Shown: positions 25,656 through 33,767 of the stretch, piece by piece
Layout: each line of letters starts with the position of its first letter
Position numbering within the stretch: the first letter of the stretch is position 1
NCBI RefSeq assembly: GCF_009905725.1
Contig: NZ_JAAAKV010000007.1
Location: 310,001-374,000, forward strand
Direction: 5' to 3'
Length of the DNA: 64,000 nucleotides
Origin: Emticicia sp. CRIBPO
Lineage (GTDB): Bacteria > Bacteroidota > Bacteroidia > Cytophagales > Spirosomataceae
Made by a program: the position numbers and the translations under genes
Notes under the pieces: generated by a model
Told to the model about the DNA's origin: nothing
What the model saw: only the letters and a program-made list of their open reading frames with translations
Databases searched by the model: none

Positions 25656-26870
25656 TTACTTCAACGTCTCAACAGCCGCTTTGATTCTGGCTACCGCTTC
25701 TTTCAAAGCTTCGTCAGAGGCCGCAGTAGAGATACGGATACAGTTCGGAGCTCCGAAACCTGATCCCGCTACAGTAGCAACATAAGCTTTCTCCAATAAC
25801 CACATCGACAAGTCATCGCTGTCTTTGATGGTGACCTCTCCGTCTGATTTTCCGAAATAGTAACTTACATCAGGGAAGGCATAAAACGCTCCTTCAGGTA
25901 CATTTACTTTGAAACCAGGGATTTCTTTCAGCAAGCCGATCACTAAGTCCCTTCTTACCAGGTAAGCTCTTTTCATGGTTTCAGCGGCTGTAAGGTCATC
26001 CCACGCTACCACAGAAGCTCTCTGGGCAATGTGGTTGGTTCCTGAAGTCACCTGACCCTGTAATTTGTCGATACCGTCAACAATCCATTTAGCAGCACCA
26101 ATAAATCCGATTCTCCAGCCGGTCATGGCAAAACCTTTCGCCATACCGTTTACGGTAATTACGCGGTCTTTGATAGCAGGGATAGAGCCCATGCTGAAAT
26201 GTCCTTCTTCTCTGAAGTTGATATATTCGTAAATTTCATCCGCTAGGACGAAAATGTTTTCGTGTTTTTCCACAACCGCTGCAATCGCTCTCAGTTCAGC
26301 TTCGCTGTAAACCGATCCCGTCGGGTTATTTGGTGAAGCATACATGATCATTTTGGTACGGTCAGTGATGGCCGCTTCAAATTGCTCCGGGGTAACTTTG
26401 AAATCATTGTCAAAAGCACCTTCCAGAACCACCGCTTTACCATCAGCCAGTTTCACCATTTCTGAGTAAGAAACCCAGTACGGAGCAAAAATGATCACTT
26501 CGTCACCCGGGTTGATCAGCACCTGGATCGCATTAGCCAGTGAATGTTTGGCTCCGGTAGAAACAATTACGTTTTCAGGTTTCCAATCTATATTATTGTC
26601 ACGTTTAAACTTGTCTGCAATAGCTTTACGCAACTCTGGAATCCCGGCAACCGGTGTGTAAGAATGGAATCCGGCATCAATAGCATCCTTAGCCGCATCA
26701 CAAATGTGCTTCGGGGTCTTGAAATCAGGCTCCCCAATAGATAAATTGATAACTTTGTGGCCCTGGGCAGCAATCTCCCTTGATTTTTTCGACATGGCCA
26801 GCGTGGCTGATTCTTCCAACGCGTTAATTCTGTCGGCGAGTAAACTCGCGGTTTCAACAACTGCAGACAT
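25656..26870 (-). CDS. aspC: Class I pyridoxal-phosphate aminotransferase, aspartate type
   Basis: 404 residues. Signatures: INLSIGEPDFKTP near residue 45, YASPNNPTGSVYS (substrate/PLP contact), LADEIYEYINF, and the PLP lysine in NGMAKGFAMTGWRIGF around residue 245. This is the thermophile-type aspartate aminotransferase clade (Ib), which moves the amino group between aspartate and 2-oxoglutarate; some members also accept prephenate or aromatic acids. Cytoplasmic, monocistronic, ends in a hairpin. Confidence 0.93.
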   Translation of the reverse strand: MSAVVETASLLADRINALEESATLAMSKKSREIAAQGHKVINLSIGEPDFKTPKHICDAAKDAIDAGFHSYTPVAGIPELRKAIADKFKRDNNIDWKPENVIVSTGAKHSLANAIQVLINPGDEVIIFAPYWVSYSEMVKLADGKAVVLEGAFDNDFKVTPEQFEAAITDRTKMIMYASPNNPTGSVYSEAELRAIAAVVEKHENIFVLADEIYEYINFREEGHFSMGSIPAIKDRVITVNGMAKGFAMTGWRIGFIGAAKWIVDGIDKLQGQVTSGTNHIAQRASVVAWDDLTAAETMKRAYLVRRDLVIGLLKEIPGFKVNVPEGAFYAFPDVSYYFGKSDGEVTIKDSDDLSMWLLEKAYVATVAGSGFGAPNCIRISTAASDEALKEAVARIKAAVETLK

Positions 26871-27033
26871 CTGAATTTTTTGTTAATTGTTATTTTTGTT
26901 CCCCAATTCTTAAGGCCTTGAAAATCAACATCATTTACTGATTTTTCAAATCCGGCTGCAAAATTACGAAGGTTTCAAAAAAGAACCACGATTAATTCTT
27001 TTTTTTCGCAAAATTCATCAAAAACAATACTTT

Positions 27034-28818
27034 TCAGATAGCCCCGGCAACGCCCGTGGCCTTGCTCACGCCATTTTCGTTAAATGCCTCAATCGCAAAG
27101 TAATATTTAACCCCAAGATTCAGTGCCCTGACCTCTTTTTCATTCGGCTCATCACCCCAGATCTGGTAGGTCTGATACAATTTATCAGGTGCCACACCCC
27201 AAAGGATGTTGTAGCCGGTAGCCCCCTCCACCTTATCCCATTTGATAAAGGCATTTCTTTCATCCTTATCCCTCACGGCTTTCAGGTTCTGAGGGGTGGC
27301 CGGTGCAAGCCCGCCACCATTTCCGAAAATACGGATATCACTCACAGCCAGGTTTGGCATCGGCACATGTATGTTTTCGAATTTGATGTATCTGAAATTG
27401 ACAGGCTTCGGCAATTCAATGTAAGCATTCGGACGGTCACGTTTCTCATTGGTATTGTCTGCAATTTTTACCCAGGTTTTCTGGTCATTGGATCCGTAAA
27501 TCCTGAACTGGATATAAACCTTAGGCTGGTTGCTGTCATAAATGTCTGATTTATAATCGGTGTAATTGATCTGGAGGGCATTGATCGTGCATTTCTTTTC
27601 CAGATCGATACTCAGCCACTCGCCGCTTTTATTGCTTCCGGCTACCCAGAATGTCCTCGGGTTTTCGTCTGTGATCAGGCCGGATTCAAATTTACTTTCT
27701 TTCTGAGAAGAGGATTTTGTTGGTTTTTTATAAGACAACAACATCCAGCCTGTAAACAACTCATCTTTGTCTGTCCATTTCTTCGTTGGAAGTCGGTGAG
27801 GAAAATCGGCGAAGCGGCTGTTGCCGAACATCTGGCCATCTTTATCAAAACCGGCGGGAATCATATCGATTCTTCTTTCAAAATTCCAGTTGACTGCTAT
27901 CCAGGGAGTGCCCATGTTCCAGTAGTTACCGTAGTTATCCTTAAAAGTGCACCCATGGCCCATTCCCTGCATAAAGCCTCCGGGTTTGTAAGCAATCGGG
28001 TTATAGGATGCATAAGTAAACGGCCCCAGGGGGTTGTCCCCGACATAGGTTCCGTTGGCATATACATTATATTCTGTGCCGGGGGCTCCGTACTGCAGAT
28101 AATATTTCCCATTGTGTTTGGTCATCCACGCTCCTTCCGTAAAGGGCGTGATTTCAGACCTGTGGTCTTGCCCGAACCTCTCCCAGCCATGGTTTTTGGG
28201 ATCAAGGTAAATCAGGGGTTTATAATCTGATTTATAGGTCAGCTTTTTGTTCTTGTCCAGCTGAGCTCCGAATAAAGGATAGGTATTGGACGAGCCCCAG
28301 TACATATACCATTCTTTTAACTCTTCATCATAAAACAAGGCCGGGTCCCACGGACCGATATCTTTAGGCAATTGCGGCAGCCATCGGTTATAAAAATGCA
28401 GTTTGCCGTTTTCAGGAGTAGTGGTATAAAAGATCGGTCTTTGCTGAAAAGTCGACTGAAACAGAAAAAGCGTATCGTCTTTTGACCAGGCGGCCGGGGC
28501 ACACATGTCTTCCATCGGCCAGCGGCTCGGGGTAATGTATCTCCAGTCTGACAAATCTTTCGAATGCCAGTACCCTCCCTGGATGGTATGAAACAAATAA
28601 TATTCCCCTTTATGATTCACGATCACGGGGTCAGCTCCGGACCGGTAAGAAATCTTGTCGTTGACCTGCTCCCAGTTATATTGGTAATTAATGTCCATGG
28701 GATTACAATACGTTTTGTTCTTGTGGGCATTGGGAGCCGGGATGTTAAGTTGTGGAGATTGAGCAAATCCGCTCATTGAAATCGCAAGGGCAATACAAAA
28801 CAGGATGGTTCTTTTCAT
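27034..28818 (-). CDS. GH43-like glycosidase with F5/8-type C and fibronectin III domains
   Basis: 594 residues from the start chosen here (MKRTILFCIAL), giving a signal peptide ending GFAQ. Residues about 45-345 form a five-bladed propeller of GH43 type: GADPVIVNHKGEYYLFHT holds the probable catalytic base aspartate and EGAWMTKHNGKYYLQYG the probable acid glutamate. Residues about 365-500 are a discoidin (F5/8 C) carbohydrate-binding domain (GEWLSIDLEKK, FRYIKFENI) and 515-594 a fibronectin type III domain. It would cleave arabinose- or xylose-containing polysaccharide outside the cytoplasm. Not next to a SusCD pair. No sorting domain is seen at the C-terminus. Confidence 0.88.
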   Translation of the reverse strand: MKRTILFCIALAISMSGFAQSPQLNIPAPNAHKNKTYCNPMDINYQYNWEQVNDKISYRSGADPVIVNHKGEYYLFHTIQGGYWHSKDLSDWRYITPSRWPMEDMCAPAAWSKDDTLFLFQSTFQQRPIFYTTTPENGKLHFYNRWLPQLPKDIGPWDPALFYDEELKEWYMYWGSSNTYPLFGAQLDKNKKLTYKSDYKPLIYLDPKNHGWERFGQDHRSEITPFTEGAWMTKHNGKYYLQYGAPGTEYNVYANGTYVGDNPLGPFTYASYNPIAYKPGGFMQGMGHGCTFKDNYGNYWNMGTPWIAVNWNFERRIDMIPAGFDKDGQMFGNSRFADFPHRLPTKKWTDKDELFTGWMLLSYKKPTKSSSQKESKFESGLITDENPRTFWVAGSNKSGEWLSIDLEKKCTINALQINYTDYKSDIYDSNQPKVYIQFRIYGSNDQKTWVKIADNTNEKRDRPNAYIELPKPVNFRYIKFENIHVPMPNLAVSDIRIFGNGGGLAPATPQNLKAVRDKDERNAFIKWDKVEGATGYNILWGVAPDKLYQTYQIWGDEPNEKEVRALNLGVKYYFAIEAFNENGVSKATGVAGAI

Positions 28819-28844
28819 GATCATTGTGATTAAAATATTCCCGT

Positions 28845-28852
28845 CAAAAGTA
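28845..28852 (-). promoter_or_regulatory. Possible -7 element of the GH43 gene
   Basis: TACTTTTG on the minus strand fits TAnnTTTG, 27-34 bp before the chosen start. No convincing -33 element. Confidence 0.4.
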
Positions 28853-28964
28853 GGAAAAATTCTGTAATTTCTCAGAATCGTCACAATGAGAAGTGTGTTT
28901 ATAAATCCTGTGGCTTTATTTCATCAACGGCTCCATTTTCCATACTCCTTGTTCCTGTCTCCCA

Positions 28965-29876
28965 TCACCCTTCCTTCACCTTACTACCCGAATACGCGAT
29001 GACCACCCCGCAAAAAATGATGAGGGCAATGCCCATAAAACTGGTCAGGTGAGGAATGGCGTCGCCCAAAAGCACCCCGAAAAAGACCGAGAAGACAATA
29101 TTGCTGTAGCCCATCGCCGAAACCGGCCCTACTTTTCCATAGGTGAAAGCCTTGGTCAGATAGATTTGTCCGATCAGGGCCGAAATGCTGAGGGCCCATA
29201 TCCAGACCCATTGTATCCCGTCAGGCATCGTGAATTTCCCGACCAGGAATCCCAGGTAATCAGATTCAATATAATACCCGGCCATCAAAGAGAAAACCGG
29301 CAACAGAATGCCCGACAACATAAAAGAAAGAACAATAGACCTAGAATCGTAGATTTTACTGAGTCCTTTGATGCTGAGATAGGCGAGTGCCGTTAATACC
29401 GCATTCAGAAGGCCGATGCTATGGTTTTTTAGTGAAAAGATATCAATTGAAATCTGTGGCAGAAAAATAAGGCATATCCCTGCAAAGCCGATGATCACAG
29501 CTATCCATTCCTTGGGTTTCATTTTTTCCTTAAGATACACCGCCGAAAAGACTGCCAGGAAAACCGGGTAAGATTGCTGGTAAGTGATGGCCACTCCAAG
29601 CCCGATTTTGGTGATGCTGTAAAAGAAAGTATAAAGGGCAAGCGTCCCGGTAATCCCCCTGAAGATCAGCAAAAAAGGCTTTCCTCCGATCTGGACCAGC
29701 GGCCGTTGGTTGACCGAATAAAAGATGAAAATCACTCCGATGCAATTCCTGAAAAACACCAGTTCCACAGAGCTGATGTCTTTTCCCAAAACCCTGGTAC
29801 AGGCTCCGGAAACAGAAAAACAAAATGCGGCAATGACCATGTAAACAATGCCTTCTGAACCCTTGTCTATTTTCAA
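28965..29876 (-). CDS. EamA-family (drug/metabolite) transporter
   Basis: 303 residues with ten hydrophobic segments arranged as two repeats of five, as in EamA/DMT permeases (RhaT/YdcZ superfamily). The second repeat begins near residue 150. Cytoplasmic-membrane exporter or exchanger of an unknown small metabolite. The start used is TTG at 29876 because it keeps the whole first membrane segment; an ATG at 29840 inside that segment is the alternative. It diverges from the acyl-CoA dehydrogenase gene. Confidence 0.88.
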   Translation of the reverse strand: MKIDKGSEGIVYMVIAAFCFSVSGACTRVLGKDISSVELVFFRNCIGVIFIFYSVNQRPLVQIGGKPFLLIFRGITGTLALYTFFYSITKIGLGVAITYQQSYPVFLAVFSAVYLKEKMKPKEWIAVIIGFAGICLIFLPQISIDIFSLKNHSIGLLNAVLTALAYLSIKGLSKIYDSRSIVLSFMLSGILLPVFSLMAGYYIESDYLGFLVGKFTMPDGIQWVWIWALSISALIGQIYLTKAFTYGKVGPVSAMGYSNIVFSVFFGVLLGDAIPHLTSFMGIALIIFCGVVIAYSGSKVKEG

Positions 29877-30013
29877 TTCTTTCTGATTAACAGCCGTAAA
29901 ATTAAAGGAATCAGCATCATTTTCTGTCGGTTTTTTATAATTATTAATGCCATTCGCATCAGATATTTCAAATTTAAAGCCCTTTCAGTCAGTTCAGTCA
30001 AAAAAAATGTATT

Positions 30014-30028
30014 GGTATGCTTGCATAA
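30014..30028. promoter_or_regulatory. Operator copy 1: GTATGC-TT-GCATA
   Basis: Inverted half-sites TATGC / GCATA around TT. It repeats at 30056-30070, 42 bp (four helical turns) away, flanking the presumed promoter of the acyl-CoA dehydrogenase gene. It fits a TetR-type regulator site, as is common for fatty-acid degradation genes. Confidence 0.6.
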
Positions 30029-30051
30029 CAATTTTTTATTTCCTTATTTTG
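30021..30051 (+). promoter_or_regulatory. Probable promoter of the acyl-CoA dehydrogenase gene
   Basis: TTG at 30021-30023 and TTATTTTG at 30044-30051, near the Bacteroidota spacing; the box differs from TAnnTTTG by one spacer base. Operator 1 overlaps the TTG and operator 2 begins 5 bases after the box, so binding at either would block RNA polymerase. Confidence 0.45.
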
Positions 30052-30055
30052 TGAT

Positions 30056-30070
30056 GGTATGCTTGCATAC
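30056..30070. promoter_or_regulatory. Operator copy 2: GTATGC-TT-GCATAC
   Basis: Full inverted repeat GTATGC / GCATAC around TT, identical to copy 1 apart from the last base. Lies 34-48 bp before the chosen start of the acyl-CoA dehydrogenase gene. Confidence 0.65.
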
Positions 30071-30103
30071 TATTTATCCGAACTTATTAAATACCTTAAG
30101 ATA

Positions 30104-31903
30104 ATGTCAGCAACAGCAGAAAAAACTTCATTAAATGGTGGCGAATTTTTGATCCGCGAAACAGAAGCACACCAGGTTTTTATTCCGGAAGAATTTTCGG
30201 AAGAACAACAAATGATTGCAGATACTTGCAGGGATTTTTTGAAAACAGAGATTCATCCCCGCCTGGAAGAAATTGACAAAGCCAAATCTCCCGATCTGAT
30301 GTCTTCATTGATGGACAAAGCCGGAGAACTGGGTTTATTAGGTACGGCTGTTCCTGAAGAATACGGTGGGTTCGGAATGAATTTTAATACCTCTATGCTC
30401 GTGGCAGAGGTATTGGGTGCAGGACACTCCTTTTCTGTGGCTCAATCAGCCCACACCGGGATCGGCACCTTACCTATCTTATATTACGGTAACGAAGAAC
30501 AAAAAAACAAATACCTGCCCAACCTGGCCTCAGGTGCCTGGAAAGCGGCTTACTGCTTAACAGAACCGGATTCAGGATCAGATGCGAACTCAGGCAAAAC
30601 CAAAGCTGAGTTAAGTGCAGACGGCAAGACCTATAAAATCAACGGACAGAAAATGTGGATCACCAACGGTGGTTTTGCAGATATTTTTATCGTATTCGCC
30701 AAAATCGAAGACGACAAAAACCTGACCGCATTCATCATCGAAAAATCGTTCGGTGGCATTACCATGAACGAGCCTGAGCAAAAACTGGGTATCAAAGGTT
30801 CTGACACCCGCCAGGTTTTCTTCAATGACTGTGTTGTTCCGGTTGAAAACATGTTGTCGGCCAGAGGAAACGGTTTCAAAATCGCGGTTAACATCCTTAA
30901 CATCGGTCGTATCAAACTGGCCTCCGCAGCAGTGGGTGGATCAAAAGGGGTATTGAACCAGGCGATTAACTACGCCAACGAACGCAAACAATTCGGCATC
31001 TCGATCGGAAGATTCGGAGCCATCAAACATAAACTGGCCCAGATGGCCACTAAAATCTGGGTTTGTGAATCTGCCAATTACAGGGCCGGACAAAACATAG
31101 ACGACCTGATAGACACCCTGAAAGGCGAAGGCCTGACAGACGCCGAAGCCAAGTTAAAAGCCCTGGAACAATTTGCCATCGAATGTGCCATCATGAAAGT
31201 GTATGGTTCTGAGGTGCTTGACCTGGTAGCTGATGAAGGTGTTCAGATCTATGGCGGTATGGGCTACTCAGCCGATGCTCCGATGGAAAGAGCTTACAGG
31301 GATTCGAGAATCAACAGGATCTTTGAAGGAACCAACGAGATCAACAGGATGCTTGTACTGGACATGTATCTGAAAAGAGCCATGAAAGGCGAGCTTGACC
31401 TGATGGGTCCTGCAACAGCCGTAGGAAAAGAAATCATGTCTATTCCTGATTTCGGCGGCAGCGACGACGATGTTGTTTTCGGAGCAGAAAAGAAAGTGTT
31501 GAAAAACCTGAAAAAAGCTGCCCTGATGATTGCAGGTGCGGCAGTTCAGAAATTCATGATGAAACTTTCGCACGAGCAGGAAATCCTGATGAACGTGGCA
31601 GACATGATCATCGAAATATACAATGCTGAATCCGCCCTTTTAAGAGCTGAAAAACTGATCAGTATCAAGGGTGAGGGGGCCGTTTCTTTACAAAAAGACA
31701 TGGCTTTGGTTAATCTCCAGGATGCGGTAGCCGCCTGTCAGATAGCCGGAAGGGAAGCGATCCAGTCATTTGCCGAAGGTGATGAGCTGAGAGTGATGCT
31801 GATGGGATTGAAAAGATTCACAAAAGTGGAACCTTTGAACACCAAAGATACAAGAAGGAGAATTGCAGATGCGATGCTTACTGAAAACAAATACAATTTC
31901 TGA
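30104..31903 (+). CDS. Acyl-CoA dehydrogenase, long (600-residue) form
   Basis: 600 residues from the start chosen here (MSATAEKTSLNGG); the in-frame ATG at 30059 lies inside operator copy 2 and is rejected. Order of domains: N-terminal helical domain (about 25-145), middle beta domain with AYCLTEPDSGSDANS and MWITNGGFADIF, C-terminal helical domain with VQIYGGMGYSADAPMERAYRD and IFEGTNEINRM, and an extra C-terminal extension of about 170 residues, as in the FadE-like/VLCAD-like forms. It introduces the 2,3-double bond in acyl-CoA with FAD and passes electrons to ETF. No other beta-oxidation gene is next to it. Confidence 0.95.
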   Translation: MSATAEKTSLNGGEFLIRETEAHQVFIPEEFSEEQQMIADTCRDFLKTEIHPRLEEIDKAKSPDLMSSLMDKAGELGLLGTAVPEEYGGFGMNFNTSMLVAEVLGAGHSFSVAQSAHTGIGTLPILYYGNEEQKNKYLPNLASGAWKAAYCLTEPDSGSDANSGKTKAELSADGKTYKINGQKMWITNGGFADIFIVFAKIEDDKNLTAFIIEKSFGGITMNEPEQKLGIKGSDTRQVFFNDCVVPVENMLSARGNGFKIAVNILNIGRIKLASAAVGGSKGVLNQAINYANERKQFGISIGRFGAIKHKLAQMATKIWVCESANYRAGQNIDDLIDTLKGEGLTDAEAKLKALEQFAIECAIMKVYGSEVLDLVADEGVQIYGGMGYSADAPMERAYRDSRINRIFEGTNEINRMLVLDMYLKRAMKGELDLMGPATAVGKEIMSIPDFGGSDDDVVFGAEKKVLKNLKKAALMIAGAAVQKFMMKLSHEQEILMNVADMIIEIYNAESALLRAEKLISIKGEGAVSLQKDMALVNLQDAVAACQIAGREAIQSFAEGDELRVMLMGLKRFTKVEPLNTKDTRRRIADAMLTENKYNF

Positions 31904-31977
31904 AAAACAATCATCCCGGTCTTGTACGGGAAAAGTGAGTAATATTTGGCTTAGAAATCAACAACTAAAAACCAATA

Positions 31978-32006
31978 AACCGGCTTCCTGACATTGGGGG
32001 CCGGTT
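31978..32006 (+). terminator. Terminator of the acyl-CoA dehydrogenase gene
   Basis: Stem AACCGGC / GCCGGTT (31978-31984 / 32000-32006) followed by TTTATTTTG, about 75 bp after the stop. Confidence 0.75.
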
Positions 32007-32105
32007 TTTATTTTGTTCCGCCCCGAATTAACAAAACCTTAATCCGCATCAGAAAGAACTTCTTTCTCCTCTCGCTTAATTTGTGCTTTTTATAAACGAA
32101 ATCAC

Positions 32106-33668
32106 ATGAAAAATACACTTCTCTGCATCGGTCTTATCCTTTCCGGGTTCAGTATTCATGCCCAATCCGCCAAAGGATACGTTTTTAACGACACTAACGG
32201 CAACGGCAAAAAGGACACCTCTGAAAAGGGAATAGAAAACGTCTGCGTCTGCAACGGGGTGCTTGTCACCAAAACAGACAAAAACGGTTTATACCAGCTT
32301 CCCGTTGGAAAAGACAACATCATCTTTGTCATCAAACCAGGCGGATACAAGGTAAAATCAGACGAGAACAATCTCCCGAAATACTATTACATTCATAAAC
32401 CGGAAGGTTCTCCTGCCCTGAAATACAAAGGTGTGGCACCCACCGGGCCATTGCCCGCTTCGATAGATTTTGCCCTGGAGTCACAGCCTGAAGAGGACAA
32501 TTTTACCGCCCTCATTTTTGGTGATCCTCAGCCTTATACAGAAACAGAAGTTCAGCATTTTGCCAAAGGGGTGGTTTCAGAAGTAGAAGGCATCAGACAA
32601 ATAGCCTTCGGCCTGAGCCTGGGCGACCTGGTAGGAGACAACCTGGATTTGCACCTCCCCTATATTCAATCGGTGAAGAAAATCGGATTACCATGGTACA
32701 ACCTCATGGGCAATCATGACATGGATTACGATGCCAAATCTGATTCACTTTCTGATGACACATACGAAGCACATTTCGGCCCGGCTAACTATGCCTTTAA
32801 CTACGGAAAAGCTCACTTCATTATACTGGATGATATTGTTTATCCCGATCCGAGAGACCAGAAAGGCTACTGGGGAGGATTCAGAAAAGATCAGCTGGAT
32901 TTCGTGGAGAACGACCTTAAGCATGTCTCCAAAGATCAGCTCGTTATCCTGGCCTATCATATTCCCCTGGAAACCGAAGGGGAATCTTACCGCCTTGAAG
33001 ACCGCAAAAGATTATTCGATATCCTGAAGGACTTTCCTAACGTTTTCACGATTTCTGCCCATACTCATTTGCAGAGACAAAACTTTTTCACGGCCGAACA
33101 CGGTTGGGCAGGAGCAAAGCCTTTGCATGAGTACAACGCCGGGACCACTTCGGGCGACTGGTATTCAGGCGAACTGAACGAAATGGGCGTCCCGGTTTCC
33201 ACCATGAGGGATGGAACCCCGAAAGGCTACGCTTTTCTTAAGATCAAAGGCAACCAATATTCCATAGACTATAAAGTGGTGGGCAAACCCGCAGACTACC
33301 AGATGGAGATCTTTGCTCCAAAGGTAATCCCGTCTCAGAGGGGGACTTCGGCAGGTATTTTCGCCAACTTCTTTATGGGCCACAAAAGCAATGTCGTAGA
33401 ATACAGGATTGATGAGACCCCGTGGAAACCGATGGCTTTTGTTGAAGATGAGGATCCAACCTACCTCAACTCGCTTTTCAAATGGGACACCAGCGACAAG
33501 CTGCTTTCAGGAAGAAGACCCAGCAATGCCGTAAAAAGCACGCATTTATGGAGAGGTTCTTTTGTTCCCAATCTCACAGAAGGTGAACATTTCATTGAAG
33601 TAAAAGCCACCGATATGTTTGGAAAAACCACTGTTCAGAAAAAGGCTTTCCTCGTAGAAAAACAATAA
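32106..33668 (+). CDS. Secreted calcineurin-like phosphoesterase with flanking beta domains
   Basis: 520 residues with a signal peptide ending IHAQ. Residues about 22-130 form a SdrD-B/carboxypeptidase-like domain (MetallophosN type: GYVFNDTNGNGKKD). The metallophosphoesterase core follows with all metal-binding motifs visible: GDPQ, GDLVGDN, GNHDMD, AYHIP and AHTHLQ. A C-terminal domain (about 375-520) closes the chain. It would hydrolyse phosphomonoesters or diesters outside the cytoplasm. The next gene, an alkaline phosphatase fusion, starts 99 bp after, so the two probably form a phosphate- or phospholipid-scavenging pair. Confidence 0.9.
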   Translation: MKNTLLCIGLILSGFSIHAQSAKGYVFNDTNGNGKKDTSEKGIENVCVCNGVLVTKTDKNGLYQLPVGKDNIIFVIKPGGYKVKSDENNLPKYYYIHKPEGSPALKYKGVAPTGPLPASIDFALESQPEEDNFTALIFGDPQPYTETEVQHFAKGVVSEVEGIRQIAFGLSLGDLVGDNLDLHLPYIQSVKKIGLPWYNLMGNHDMDYDAKSDSLSDDTYEAHFGPANYAFNYGKAHFIILDDIVYPDPRDQKGYWGGFRKDQLDFVENDLKHVSKDQLVILAYHIPLETEGESYRLEDRKRLFDILKDFPNVFTISAHTHLQRQNFFTAEHGWAGAKPLHEYNAGTTSGDWYSGELNEMGVPVSTMRDGTPKGYAFLKIKGNQYSIDYKVVGKPADYQMEIFAPKVIPSQRGTSAGIFANFFMGHKSNVVEYRIDETPWKPMAFVEDEDPTYLNSLFKWDTSDKLLSGRRPSNAVKSTHLWRGSFVPNLTEGEHFIEVKATDMFGKTTVQKKAFLVEKQ

Positions 33669-33767
33669 CATTCTGAGCGGATTTCAAAAGAGCGGACACC
33701 AATTGTTTTCATATTCTAAAAATCTTTGTATGTTCGCTTCCTAACTATTGAAGCAACAAAACATTCT

